Below, in pieces: positions 1 to 5,922 of a DNA stretch of 6,926 nucleotides. A program made the translations under genes and the position numbers. Below the pieces are notes generated by a model. The model worked only from the letters and a program-made list of their open reading frames with translations, searched no databases and had not been told where the DNA came from. The DNA comes from Devosia sp. (GTDB lineage Bacteria > Pseudomonadota > Alphaproteobacteria > Rhizobiales > Devosiaceae), in NCBI GenBank assembly GCA_028290245.1, contig JAQGKG010000266.1, forward strand, positions 1 to 6,926. Reading direction: 5' to 3'. Positions within the stretch are counted from its first letter, which is position 1; each line of letters begins with the position of its first letter.

Positions 1-65
1 AGCGGCGGGTTCAGGTTGGCGAGGGTCAATAGCACCCGCACCGGGCTTTGCAAAGGGGTGGGCAC
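1..65 (-). CDS. possible 5' fragment of an unidentified leftward gene
   Basis: On the minus strand a frame is open from about 105 to the left edge. A GTG at 65-63 would give a protein beginning MPTPLQSPVRVLLTLANLNP and continuing outside the window. The hydrophobic, Leu/Ala-rich composition looks more like a real protein than the other frames here. However, only 21 codons are visible, I see no clear Shine-Dalgarno sequence before the GTG, and I do not recognise a family. If real, the gene is divergent from the MFS pair. It could equally be non-coding. Confidence 0.2.
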   Translation of the reverse strand, partial: MPTPLQSPVRVLLTLANLNPP

Positions 66-72
66 AGCCCGC

Positions 73-87
73 GCCTGCCCGGCAGGC
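73..87. repeat. short GC-rich inverted repeat
   Basis: GCCTGCC (73-79) and GGCAGGC (81-87) are perfect inverted copies around a single C, so an RNA hairpin would have six pairs and a three-base loop. It lies in the leader of the possible leftward gene and upstream of the MFS pair. No T-run follows on either strand, so it is not a classical intrinsic terminator. It may be a protein binding site or chance. Confidence 0.3.
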
Positions 88-173
88 TTGCGCTGACGCC
101 CCTACCCAAGTCGCGGCGGCGATGGTAATAAGTCCAGGTTTGGCCGCTGCTGCGCGTTTCTGTTGGGCGTTGC

Positions 174-192
174 GAACGGAAAACGACCGTTC
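174..192. promoter_or_regulatory. operator-like inverted repeat upstream of the MFS pair
   Basis: GAACGG (174-179) and CCGTTC (187-192) form a perfect inverted repeat with a 7-base spacer, a geometry compatible with a dimeric repressor of the kind that often controls DHA2 exporters. A weak promoter-like pair follows: TTGCAT at 198-203, 16 bases, CATAGT at 220-225. That would place transcription start near 232, just before the start codon favoured for the first MFS gene. No regulator gene is visible, so the site is inferred from symmetry and position only. Confidence 0.25.
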
Positions 193-273
193 CGCCTTTG
201 CATGGCCGGAAACAGGGTCCATAGTTCCGGCGTCGCGTTCGCGGCTTTCCGACTCGCTTTCTCCGGCTCGCAA

Positions 274-1668
274 TTGATCCGCGTTACACCCCTCATCTTG
301 GCGGTCGCCCTGTTCATGGAACAGATGGATTCGACCGTCATAGCGACGTCCCTGCCAGCTATTGCGGCTGACATCGGCACGGAGCCGATTGCGCTGAAGC
401 TGGCGCTGACCGCCTATTTCGTGGCGCTGGCCATTTTCATCCCGATAAGCGGCTGGATGGCGGACCGCTTTGGCGCCAAGAACGTGTTTCGGCTGGCGAT
501 CTTTGTGTTCATGCTAGGCTCGCTAGCCTGCTCGTTCTCGTACTCGCTCGAAACCTTCGTCATCTCGCGGTTCTTCCAGGGCATTGGCAGCTCGATGATG
601 ACGCCGGTGGGGCGCCTATTGCTGGTGCGCTCGACGCCGCGCAATGAACTTGTATCGGCTATAGCCTGGCTGACCGTGCCGGCGCTGATCGGCCCGCTGA
701 CCGGGCCACTGATCGGCGGGTTTTTGACCACCTATCTGAGCTGGCACTGGATTTTCTGGATCAACATTCCAATCGGCATTGCCGGCATCATCCTCGCCGG
801 CATTTTCCTCAACGTGCCCGACGAGCGCAATCCACGACCGATCGACATGGTGGGGTTCATTTTGGCGGGCGTGGCCTTTTCGGGCACGGTGTTCGGTCTG
901 TCGGTAGTCAGCCTGCCTGCCCTGCCGCTGATTTATGGCTATCTAACGCTGTCTATTGGGGTGACGTCGGGTGTGCTGTATCTGATGCACGCCCGGCGGA
1001 CGAAGTTTCCGCTGCTCGACCCGGCTCTGTTCCGCCATCGGCTATTTCGGTCGTCAGTCACCGGCGGCTCGATGTTTCGCATCGGTGTCGGCGCAGTGCC
1101 GTTCCTGCTGCCGTTGATGCTGCAACTGGGGTTTGGGCTGACGCCATTCCAGTCCGGCGCCATCACCTTCATTTCGGCGCTGGGCGCCATTGCCAGCAAG
1201 TTCATCGCCGAGCGGGTCTATGCCTGGTTCGGCTTTCCGCGCACCCTGGGCTTTGCAGCCTTCTTTGGCGGAGTGCTCATTGCCGTGCAGGGGCTGTTCA
1301 CGGAATCGACGCCTGCCGTGGTGATGATGGCGGTGCTGCTCCTGGGCGGCGTGTTGCGCTCGGTGTTCTTTACCGGCTCAAACGCCATTGGCTATGCCGA
1401 TGTCAATGACGATGAGGCTAGTCAGGCCACTGCCATCGTCGCAGTCGGCCAACAGCTCAGCGTGGCGTTTGGCGTAGCGGTTGCCGGCGGCATTCTAGAG
1501 ATGAGCACACGGTTGCGCGGGAGCGAACTGGCGCTGGTGGATTTCCAGATTGCATTCTTCGTCGTCGGCGGGCTCAGCACCCTGGCAAGCTTTATCTATT
1601 GGCGCCTGCCCGCCGACGCGGGCAGCAATGTTTCGGGGCACAAGCGCGCCGCCATCGAGAAGGAGTGA
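274..1668 (+). CDS. MFS transporter, DHA2 (14-helix) family, copy 1
   Basis: Predicted inner-membrane, proton-driven exporter of the major facilitator superfamily; substrate unknown. Numbering from the TTG at 274 gives 464 residues and about 14 hydrophobic segments. Family signatures are in order: MDSTVIATSLP in helix 1 (18-28, the DHA2 motif around Asp19), motif A GWMADRFGAKNVFR (60-73), the motif B core RFFQG (99-103), and motif C GPLTGPLIGG (140-149), which marks antiporters. The frame is open further upstream (TTG at 163, ATG at 202). I prefer TTG 274 because residue 1 then aligns exactly with the start of the downstream paralogue, and because the upstream 37 codons do not look like an MFS N-terminus and contain an operator-like repeat. 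No clear Shine-Dalgarno precedes any of these starts, so the start remains uncertain. The next gene begins 3 bases after the stop, indicating an operon. Confidence 0.9.
   Translation: MIRVTPLILAVALFMEQMDSTVIATSLPAIAADIGTEPIALKLALTAYFVALAIFIPISGWMADRFGAKNVFRLAIFVFMLGSLACSFSYSLETFVISRFFQGIGSSMMTPVGRLLLVRSTPRNELVSAIAWLTVPALIGPLTGPLIGGFLTTYLSWHWIFWINIPIGIAGIILAGIFLNVPDERNPRPIDMVGFILAGVAFSGTVFGLSVVSLPALPLIYGYLTLSIGVTSGVLYLMHARRTKFPLLDPALFRHRLFRSSVTGGSMFRIGVGAVPFLLPLMLQLGFGLTPFQSGAITFISALGAIASKFIAERVYAWFGFPRTLGFAAFFGGVLIAVQGLFTESTPAVVMMAVLLLGGVLRSVFFTGSNAIGYADVNDDEASQATAIVAVGQQLSVAFGVAVAGGILEMSTRLRGSELALVDFQIAFFVVGGLSTLASFIYWRLPADAGSNVSGHKRAAIEKE
1660..1665 (+). promoter_or_regulatory. ribosome binding site of the second MFS gene
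   Basis: AAGGAG lies within the last codons of the first MFS gene, six bases before the GTG at 1672. It is a near-ideal Shine-Dalgarno sequence and fixes the start of the second copy. Its place inside the upstream gene suggests that translation of the two exporters is coupled. Confidence 0.8.
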
Positions 1669-1671
1669 GCA

Positions 1672-3060
1672 GTGTCACGCATTACGCCGCTCATTCTGGC
1701 TACCGCGCTGTTCATGGAAAACATGGACTCGACGGTGATCGCCACCTCGCTGGCGACGATTGCCGCCGATATCGGCACCGACCCGATTTCGCTGAAACTG
1801 GCGCTGACCGCCTATCTCGTGGCACTGGCCATCTTCATTCCGATTTCGAGCTGGATGGCGGATCGCTTCGGGGCGCGCAACGTGTTCCGGGTGGCGATGC
1901 TGGTATTCGTACTGGGGTCGATCGCATGCGCCTTTTCCAACTCGCTGCTGGCCTTTGTCGGCGCACGGTTCCTGCAGGGCATGGGCGGGGCGCTGATGAC
2001 GCCGGTGGCGCGACTGGTGCTGGTGCGCTCGACGCCGCGGCATGACCTGGTCAATGCAATGGCCTGGCTGACCATTCCGGGACTGATCGGGCCAATTGTC
2101 GGGCCACCGTTCGGCGGCTTTCTCACCACCTATTTTTCGTGGCACTGGATCTTCCTAATCAACGTGCCGATCGGCATTCTGGGCATGGCGCTGGTCAGCC
2201 GTTTCCTCCCTGACATGATGCGCAACGCGCCGCGGCCGATCGACTTCAAGGGGTTTTCGCTGGCAGCACCGTCGCTGGCCCTATTTGCCTTCGGAACCTC
2301 GGTGATCAGCTTGCCCGCGCTGCCGCCCCTCGTTGGCGTGGTTGCCACCGTGGTGGGGATCGGGCTTGGGTATCTCTATGTGCGCCACGCGCTATCGACC
2401 GACAATCCGTTGTTCGATCTGCGTCTGCTGCGGTTCCCATTCTTTCGTAGCGCGGTGGTGGCGGGGACATTCTTCCGGCTCGGACAGGGCGCCATCCCGT
2501 TCCTGTTTCCGCTGATGCTACAACTAAGCTTTGGCTACACGCCGTTCGAGTCTGGGATGATCACCTTCGCCAGCGCAATTGGCGCTATCATCGCCAAGTT
2601 CGTCGCCAACGCTATTTTCGTGCGCATCGGCTTCCGCCTGTCGCTATCGATCTCGACGGCGATTTCAGCCACCGGGTTGCTCGCGATGGGCCTGTTCACG
2701 CCTGAAACGGCGGTGGCACTGATCATTGGTATTCTGGTGTTCGTCGGGTTTTGGCAGTCGATCTTCTGGACGGGCAGCAACGCCTTCGTATTCGCCGATA
2801 TCGACGACAAGGACGCCGGCCAGGCCAATGTGATCGGACAGGTTTCGACCCAGATGTCGATCGCACTCGGCGTGGCGCTTGGCGGCGGCATGCTGGAGGC
2901 GAGCACGGCGCTCCGTGGCGGCGAGCTGGTGCTGGCCGACTTCCACTTCGCCTTCATCGTGCTGGCGGCGGTGTGCCTGATCTCGACGGTGATGTTCTTG
3001 CGGCTACCGAGAAATGCCGGACATCAACTGACGCACGCCCACGGCGGCGGCGACCACTAG
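1672..3060 (+). CDS. MFS transporter, DHA2 (14-helix) family, copy 2
   Basis: Second exporter of the tandem pair, 462 residues from a GTG start with a strong AAGGAG site. By eye it is well over half identical to copy 1 along its whole length, and more so over the first 160 residues, so the pair arose by tandem duplication. It keeps the helix 1 motif MDSTVIATSLA with Asp19, the motif B core RFLQG (99-103), and motif C GPIVGPPFGG. Motif A reads SWMADRFGARNVFR: its first Gly is Ser60, while copy 1 keeps Gly60. About 14 hydrophobic segments can be counted, the last near FAFIVLAAVCLISTVMFL. The C-terminus ends in a histidine-rich tail (HQLTHAHGGGDH, four His) absent from copy 1. Substrate cannot be told from sequence. 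The stop codon lies inside an inverted repeat shared with the converging rlmE gene. Confidence 0.93.
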   Translation: MSRITPLILATALFMENMDSTVIATSLATIAADIGTDPISLKLALTAYLVALAIFIPISSWMADRFGARNVFRVAMLVFVLGSIACAFSNSLLAFVGARFLQGMGGALMTPVARLVLVRSTPRHDLVNAMAWLTIPGLIGPIVGPPFGGFLTTYFSWHWIFLINVPIGILGMALVSRFLPDMMRNAPRPIDFKGFSLAAPSLALFAFGTSVISLPALPPLVGVVATVVGIGLGYLYVRHALSTDNPLFDLRLLRFPFFRSAVVAGTFFRLGQGAIPFLFPLMLQLSFGYTPFESGMITFASAIGAIIAKFVANAIFVRIGFRLSLSISTAISATGLLAMGLFTPETAVALIIGILVFVGFWQSIFWTGSNAFVFADIDDKDAGQANVIGQVSTQMSIALGVALGGGMLEASTALRGGELVLADFHFAFIVLAAVCLISTVMFLRLPRNAGHQLTHAHGGGDH

Positions 3061-3081
3061 TAAGGGTGCGACTAGCGGTCG
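3051..3081. terminator. shared inverted repeat between converging genes, possible bidirectional terminator
   Basis: CGACCACTAGT (3051-3061) and ACTAGCGGTCG (3071-3081) are inverted copies with one mismatch around a 9-base loop. In the leftward (rlmE) RNA the mismatch becomes a G-U pair, so all 11 positions can pair; in the rightward RNA one A-C mismatch remains. The left arm contains the TAG stop of the second MFS gene (3058-3060) and the right arm contains the rlmE stop (3072-3074). No U-run follows on either side, so it is not a canonical intrinsic terminator. It may end or stabilise both transcripts. Confidence 0.5.
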
Positions 3082-3812
3082 TATTCGCCTTCGCCCTGGA
3101 CCGTCTCGTTGACGCCCTTGAAGCCCTTAGCAATCAAGTAAGCCTCAGCAGAATCCTGCCGGCTCGACTTTGGCTTGGCATGGAACGTGGTCTTGAAGTG
3201 GCGCTTGAGCATATGCAGCAGCTCGTGCTCGGTGCCGCCCTGGAACACCTTGGCCACGAAAACCCCGCCCGGCGACAGCACGTCGAGCGCGAAGGCGGCG
3301 GCCACCTCGATCAATTGCACGATGCGCAAATGGTCGGTTGGGCGGTGGCCGGTGGTTGGCCAGGCCATGTCGCTCATCACGATGTCGGCCTTCTTGCCGC
3401 CCATGGCCGCGATCAGCATGGCCGGCGCGTCTTCCTCGGTGAAATCCTTTTGCAGCAGGATAACGCCCTGGATCGGATCTATTTCGAGATAGTCGATGCC
3501 GACGATCAGCGGATTGGCGTCGGTCGATCCAGTCGCCTTGGCGGCAACCTGGGCCCAGCCGCCCGGCGCCGAGCCGAGATCGACGACGCGCATGCCCTGA
3601 CGGAACAGCTTGTACTTTTCGTCCATCTCGCGAATCTTGAACGCTGCGCGCGAACGATAGCCTTCGGCGCGAGCGCGGGCCACATAGGGGTCGTTGAGCT
3701 GGCGTTCGAGCCACTTGGTCGAGCTGACCTTGCGCCCCTTGGCCGTCTTGACCCGGATCTTGAGATCTTTGTCGGACTTTCGCCCACCGGTTCCGAGAGC
3801 TTTATCAACCAT
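3072..3812 (-). CDS. rlmE: 23S rRNA (uridine-2'-O)-methyltransferase RlmE (FtsJ/RrmJ)
   Basis: RlmE methylates the 2'-OH of the A-loop uridine (U2552 in E. coli numbering) of 23S rRNA with S-adenosylmethionine, late in large-subunit assembly in the cytoplasm. The 246-residue protein has a basic N-terminal tail, then WLERQLNDPYVARARAEGYR leading into the fold, and the SAM-binding motif VVDLGSAPGGW (about 76-86). The family's K-D-K-E catalytic tetrad appears as Lys59 (RAAFK), Asp148 (VMSDMA), Lys188 (GVFVAK) and Glu223 (SAEAY). After the catalytic Asp it has SDMAWPTTGH, where E. coli-type enzymes have Pro-Asn after DMA. I chose the ATG at 3812 because it has a GAGGA site 9 bases upstream and overlaps ppx/gppA by 8 bases; the frame also allows an ATG at 3863, which would overlap ppx/gppA much more. 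Probably cotranscribed with and coupled to ppx/gppA. Confidence 0.95.
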   Translation of the reverse strand: MVDKALGTGGRKSDKDLKIRVKTAKGRKVSSTKWLERQLNDPYVARARAEGYRSRAAFKIREMDEKYKLFRQGMRVVDLGSAPGGWAQVAAKATGSTDANPLIVGIDYLEIDPIQGVILLQKDFTEEDAPAMLIAAMGGKKADIVMSDMAWPTTGHRPTDHLRIVQLIEVAAAFALDVLSPGGVFVAKVFQGGTEHELLHMLKRHFKTTFHAKPKSSRQDSAEAYLIAKGFKGVNETVQGEGEYDR

Positions 3813-4986
3813 TGCCGTTTTTCCTCGGATAGCGCGACGCGCGGCTGTGGACCTTGTCGGCATCCATCAGCGAAATCAAAATACCTTCGCGCAGGCCACG
3901 ATCGGCCACGCGTACGCGTTCAGTTGGCCATTCGCGGCGGATCGCCTCGAAAATTGCGCAGCCGGGCAGTACCAGATCGGCGCGGTCGCGGCCAATGCAG
4001 GGGTGGGCGACGCGGCGATCAAACGGCATGGCCAGCAGCACCTTCATGGTCTCGTCGACCTCGGCGCGCTTCATCCACAAGCCATCGACCTTCTGGCGCT
4101 CGTAGCGTTCGAGACCCAGATGCAGCCCCGCCAGCGTGGTCACGGTGCCCGAGGTGCCGATCAGGTGCACCGGGTGATTGCCGATCATCTGGCGTAGCTT
4201 CTCGCGGCCGCGGAACTGCTTGAGGTGCTCTGCAACATGGGAAACCATGGCCTCGAACACTTCATGGGTCACATCGATGCCGCCGAATTTTTCGGCAATG
4301 GACACCACGCCAACCGGCAGCGACTGCCAGGAACGGATTGCGGCTGGCATGCGGCCCTGCGATTTGGGGCGACCACCGCGGAAATCCAGCCACGCCAATT
4401 CGGACGAGCCACCGCCGATGTCGAACATCAGCGCACCGGCGGCCGTGGCTTCGATCAGGTCGGCGCAACCGGTGACGGCCAATTCGGCCTCGGTACGGCG
4501 ATCGACGATTTCCAGCTCAAGCCCAATCTCGGCTTTGACCCGCGCCAGGAAGGCCGGACCATTCTCGGCGGCGCGGCAGGCTTCGGTGGCGATCAGGCGC
4601 ATGCGGGTCGGCTGGTGCTCGCGCAGCTTGTTGCGGCACTGGCGCAGCGCCTCCATGGTGCGTTCCATGGCCGCTTCGCCGAGGCGCCCGGTAACCGAGA
4701 CACCCTCGCCGAGCCGGACGATTCGGGTAAAGCCATCGAGCACGCGAAAGCCGTGGTCATGCGGGCGGGCGATCAACAGCCGGCAATTATTGGTGCCAAG
4801 GTCCAGCGCGGCATAGATGGGCCCGCGATGACGGCGCGGATTGGTGGCGGCTGGTGTCCGCTTGTCCGCTGAGGATGGGGGACGCTCGTCCCCTGCCCTC
4901 GCCACCTGTCCTGCATCGGACAAGGCGCGGATAGCCGGCTCCTCGATCAACGAGGCTACGGCGGCGGACCGATCGGAATCGGTCAC
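3805..4986 (-). CDS. Ppx/GppA family exopolyphosphatase / pppGpp phosphohydrolase
   Basis: Cytoplasmic phosphatase of the ASKHA (actin-like ATPase) fold that removes terminal phosphate from inorganic polyphosphate and/or pppGpp; sequence alone does not separate the two activities. The 393-residue protein has a disordered, Arg/Pro/Ala-rich N-terminus of about 55 residues. Then follow the phosphate-1 motif YAALDLGTNNCRLLIA (58-73), the conserved ATEACRAAENG (133-143), RRTEAELAVTG (163-173), the phosphate-2 motif FDIGGGSSELAW (188-199), the adenosine motif LIGTSGTVTTLAG (275-287), and ADRGLREGIL near the C-terminus. It lacks the long C-terminal HD-like region of the E. coli enzymes (about 500 residues), as is usual for short family members. 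The GTG at 4986 is chosen because AGGAG lies 6 bases upstream; an ATG at 5016 and a GTG at 5046 are also in frame. The TGA stop overlaps the start of rlmE. On the minus strand a perfect TTGACA lies at 5063-5058, but I see no convincing -10 box after it. Confidence 0.93.
   Translation of the reverse strand: MTDSDRSAAVASLIEEPAIRALSDAGQVARAGDERPPSSADKRTPAATNPRRHRGPIYAALDLGTNNCRLLIARPHDHGFRVLDGFTRIVRLGEGVSVTGRLGEAAMERTMEALRQCRNKLREHQPTRMRLIATEACRAAENGPAFLARVKAEIGLELEIVDRRTEAELAVTGCADLIEATAAGALMFDIGGGSSELAWLDFRGGRPKSQGRMPAAIRSWQSLPVGVVSIAEKFGGIDVTHEVFEAMVSHVAEHLKQFRGREKLRQMIGNHPVHLIGTSGTVTTLAGLHLGLERYERQKVDGLWMKRAEVDETMKVLLAMPFDRRVAHPCIGRDRADLVLPGCAIFEAIRREWPTERVRVADRGLREGILISLMDADKVHSRASRYPRKNGNG
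3822..3826 (-). promoter_or_regulatory. ribosome binding site of rlmE
   Basis: The minus strand reads GAGGA here, nine bases before the ATG at 3812 and inside the 3' end of ppx/gppA. It supports the shorter RlmE start and translational coupling. Confidence 0.55.
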
Positions 4987-4992
4987 TAAAGT

Positions 4993-4997
4993 CTCCT
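4993..4997 (-). promoter_or_regulatory. ribosome binding site of ppx/gppA
   Basis: AGGAG on the minus strand, six bases before the GTG at 4986. It is the best-placed Shine-Dalgarno sequence for any start in this frame and decides the start call. Confidence 0.75.
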
Positions 4998-5016
4998 GTC
5001 GTGCTCGGTCGCCCAT

Positions 5017-5031
5017 ACCGGCAAAGCCGGT
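5017..5031 (-). repeat. hairpin in the ppx/gppA leader
   Basis: ACCGGC (5017-5022) and GCCGGT (5026-5031) are perfect inverted copies with a three-base loop, about 30 bases upstream of the favoured GTG start. If the leader is transcribed, it forms a compact GC-rich hairpin upstream of the ribosome binding site. No U-run follows. A role in mRNA stability or regulation is possible but not shown. Confidence 0.35.
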
Positions 5032-5087
5032 GGCGCCCGAACGCACTGTTTATTGCGTGTCAAAAACCACGCTAGTGCAAGGGGCTG

Positions 5088-5137
5088 GCAAGCGCAATGG
5101 CGGCGCATTGCACACAGGCCATGTCGGAGGCGCTTGC
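5088..5137. repeat. competing inverted repeats between ppx/gppA and tRNA-Gln
   Basis: GCAAGCGC (5088-5095) and GCGCTTGC (5130-5137) are perfect 8-base inverted copies. Inside them GCAATG (5094-5099) pairs with CATTGC (5106-5111). The two share bases 5094-5095, so they are partly exclusive. The right outer arm overlaps the -35 box proposed for the tRNA. This could be a regulatory site between divergent units or coincidence in GC-rich DNA. Confidence 0.3.
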
Positions 5138-5162
5138 AATCGTGATCTGCATTGTCTATGCA
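5134..5162 (+). promoter_or_regulatory. candidate promoter of tRNA-Gln
   Basis: TTGCAA (5134-5139), then exactly 17 bases, then TATGCA (5157-5162), a good match to the housekeeping sigma consensus. Transcription would start near 5169, about 45 bases before the tRNA, leaving a short GC-rich leader for processing. Confidence 0.5.
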
Positions 5163-5214
5163 GTCCCCGCGCCGACTGGTTCGGCCCACCGAGCGGCCCC
5201 GCCGCTTCCCTTGC

Positions 5215-5288
5215 TGGGGAATAGTTCAACGGTAGAACAGCGGACTCTGACTCCGTCGATCTTGGTTCGAATCCAGGTTCCCCAGCCA
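5215..5288 (+). tRNA. tRNA-Gln (anticodon CTG)
   Basis: A complete cloverleaf can be drawn. The acceptor stem is TGGGGAA (5215-5221) with TTCCCCA (5278-5284). The D stem is GTTC/GAAC (5224-5227/5235-5238) with a GG-containing loop. The anticodon stem is GCGGA/TCCGT (5240-5244/5252-5256), the loop is CTCTGAC, and the anticodon is CTG at 5247-5249, reading CAG. The T stem is CTTGG/CCAGG (5261-5265/5273-5277) around TTCGAAT. The discriminator is G5285 and CCA is encoded at 5286-5288. The weak U1-A72 pair (5215/5284) and G73 are typical of bacterial tRNA-Gln. It is read divergently from ppx/gppA. Its 3' end borders a stretch with no confident gene, and such ends are common integration targets. 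Confidence 0.97.
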
Positions 5289-5355
5289 TCAATTTGATCA
5301 ATAAATCAGCGACTTAAGCCGTGCAAGGACGTTTCTTGTCGTTGGCCATGTTGCA

Positions 5356-5366
5356 TATGTCACATA
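5356..5366. repeat. short palindrome TATGT-C-ACATA
   Basis: TATGT (5356-5360) and ACATA (5362-5366) are perfect inverted copies around one C, in the gene-poor stretch after the tRNA. An ATGTTGCA at 5348-5355 has its reverse complement TGCAACAT at 5429-5436. The arrangement resembles small operator or recombinase arm sites, but these lengths also occur by chance. Confidence 0.2.
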
Positions 5367-5860
5367 CAGCTAAGTCATTGTGGGAACAGCGAAGTCCAAA
5401 CTCGCACCGCTCCGCCATGCGGCATGAGTGCAACATATCTCTGTTGATTCTGATGTCTGCTCAGGCGTTCACTGGCAGGGCCTCTGTAGGAATTTGAGAT
5501 CAACGACCCGCCTGCAGGACCAACCATCCCATTCATCTGATGCGCGTGACGTCGACCCGCCCCCGCTTCGCAAGAGGAAACACTCCAGCCGGCGGCGCAC
5601 TTTCAAAACTGGCCTGGCTGTCCGACTGGGGCGGAAGCCAAGGGCGGTTTGGCGAACGGCGGGACAGGTGGCGGGCGGGCATGTGTTCATCATGCTGCCC
5701 ATCACTATTGGACATGAAATGAGGCAAGAGGCCGGCCAGCGAAACCGAGTTTCCCCGCTGATCACTCAGGCGCTCGATAAGAGATGCCGCGTCAGGACTG
5801 TGCTGGAACCCTGCAAGGACGCGCTGGACGTCGTCGTGATTGCCTGCCGACTGATTTGAG

Positions 5861-5872
5861 AGCCCCGGGGCT
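5861..5872. repeat. 12-base perfect palindrome AGCCCCGGGGCT
   Basis: A perfect 12-base palindrome two bases after the stop of the plus-strand frame ending at 5859, and 22 bases before the -35 box proposed for the DUF4238 gene. As RNA it would fold only as a four-pair stem with a four-base loop and no U-run, so a terminator is unlikely. A DNA binding site for a regulator of the DUF4238 gene is possible. Confidence 0.3.
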
Positions 5873-5894
5873 GTGGGATGACGCACGGGGCATT

Positions 5895-5922
5895 TTGTCG
5901 GAGCCTGAAAGCCTAGTATAGT
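5895..5922 (+). promoter_or_regulatory. candidate promoter of the DUF4238 gene
   Basis: TTGTCG (5895-5900), 16 bases, then TATAGT (5917-5922). Transcription would start near 5929, giving a leader of under 20 bases before the ATG at 5947. It suggests that the DUF4238 gene is transcribed on its own or is first in its operon. Confidence 0.45.

Noticed and set aside
2751..4223. Plus-strand frame of 490 codons across the end of the second MFS gene, rlmE and part of ppx/gppA
   Set aside because: It overlaps three well-supported genes in other frames, and its Arg/Gly/His-rich composition is typical of an out-of-frame reading of GC-rich coding DNA.
4225..4872. Plus-strand frame of 215 codons opposite ppx/gppA
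   Set aside because: It is antisense to the conserved actin-fold motifs of ppx/gppA and has no recognisable product.
3805..4986. Possible truncation of ppx/gppA, since it is about 100 residues shorter than the E. coli enzymes
   Set aside because: All actin-fold motifs through the C-terminal ADRGLREGIL are present. Short members without the C-terminal HD-like region are a normal form of this family.
5289..5310. Attachment-site repeat next to the tRNA
   Set aside because: I found no second copy of the tRNA 3' end or of the adjoining AT-rich bases in the window, so no att site can be annotated.
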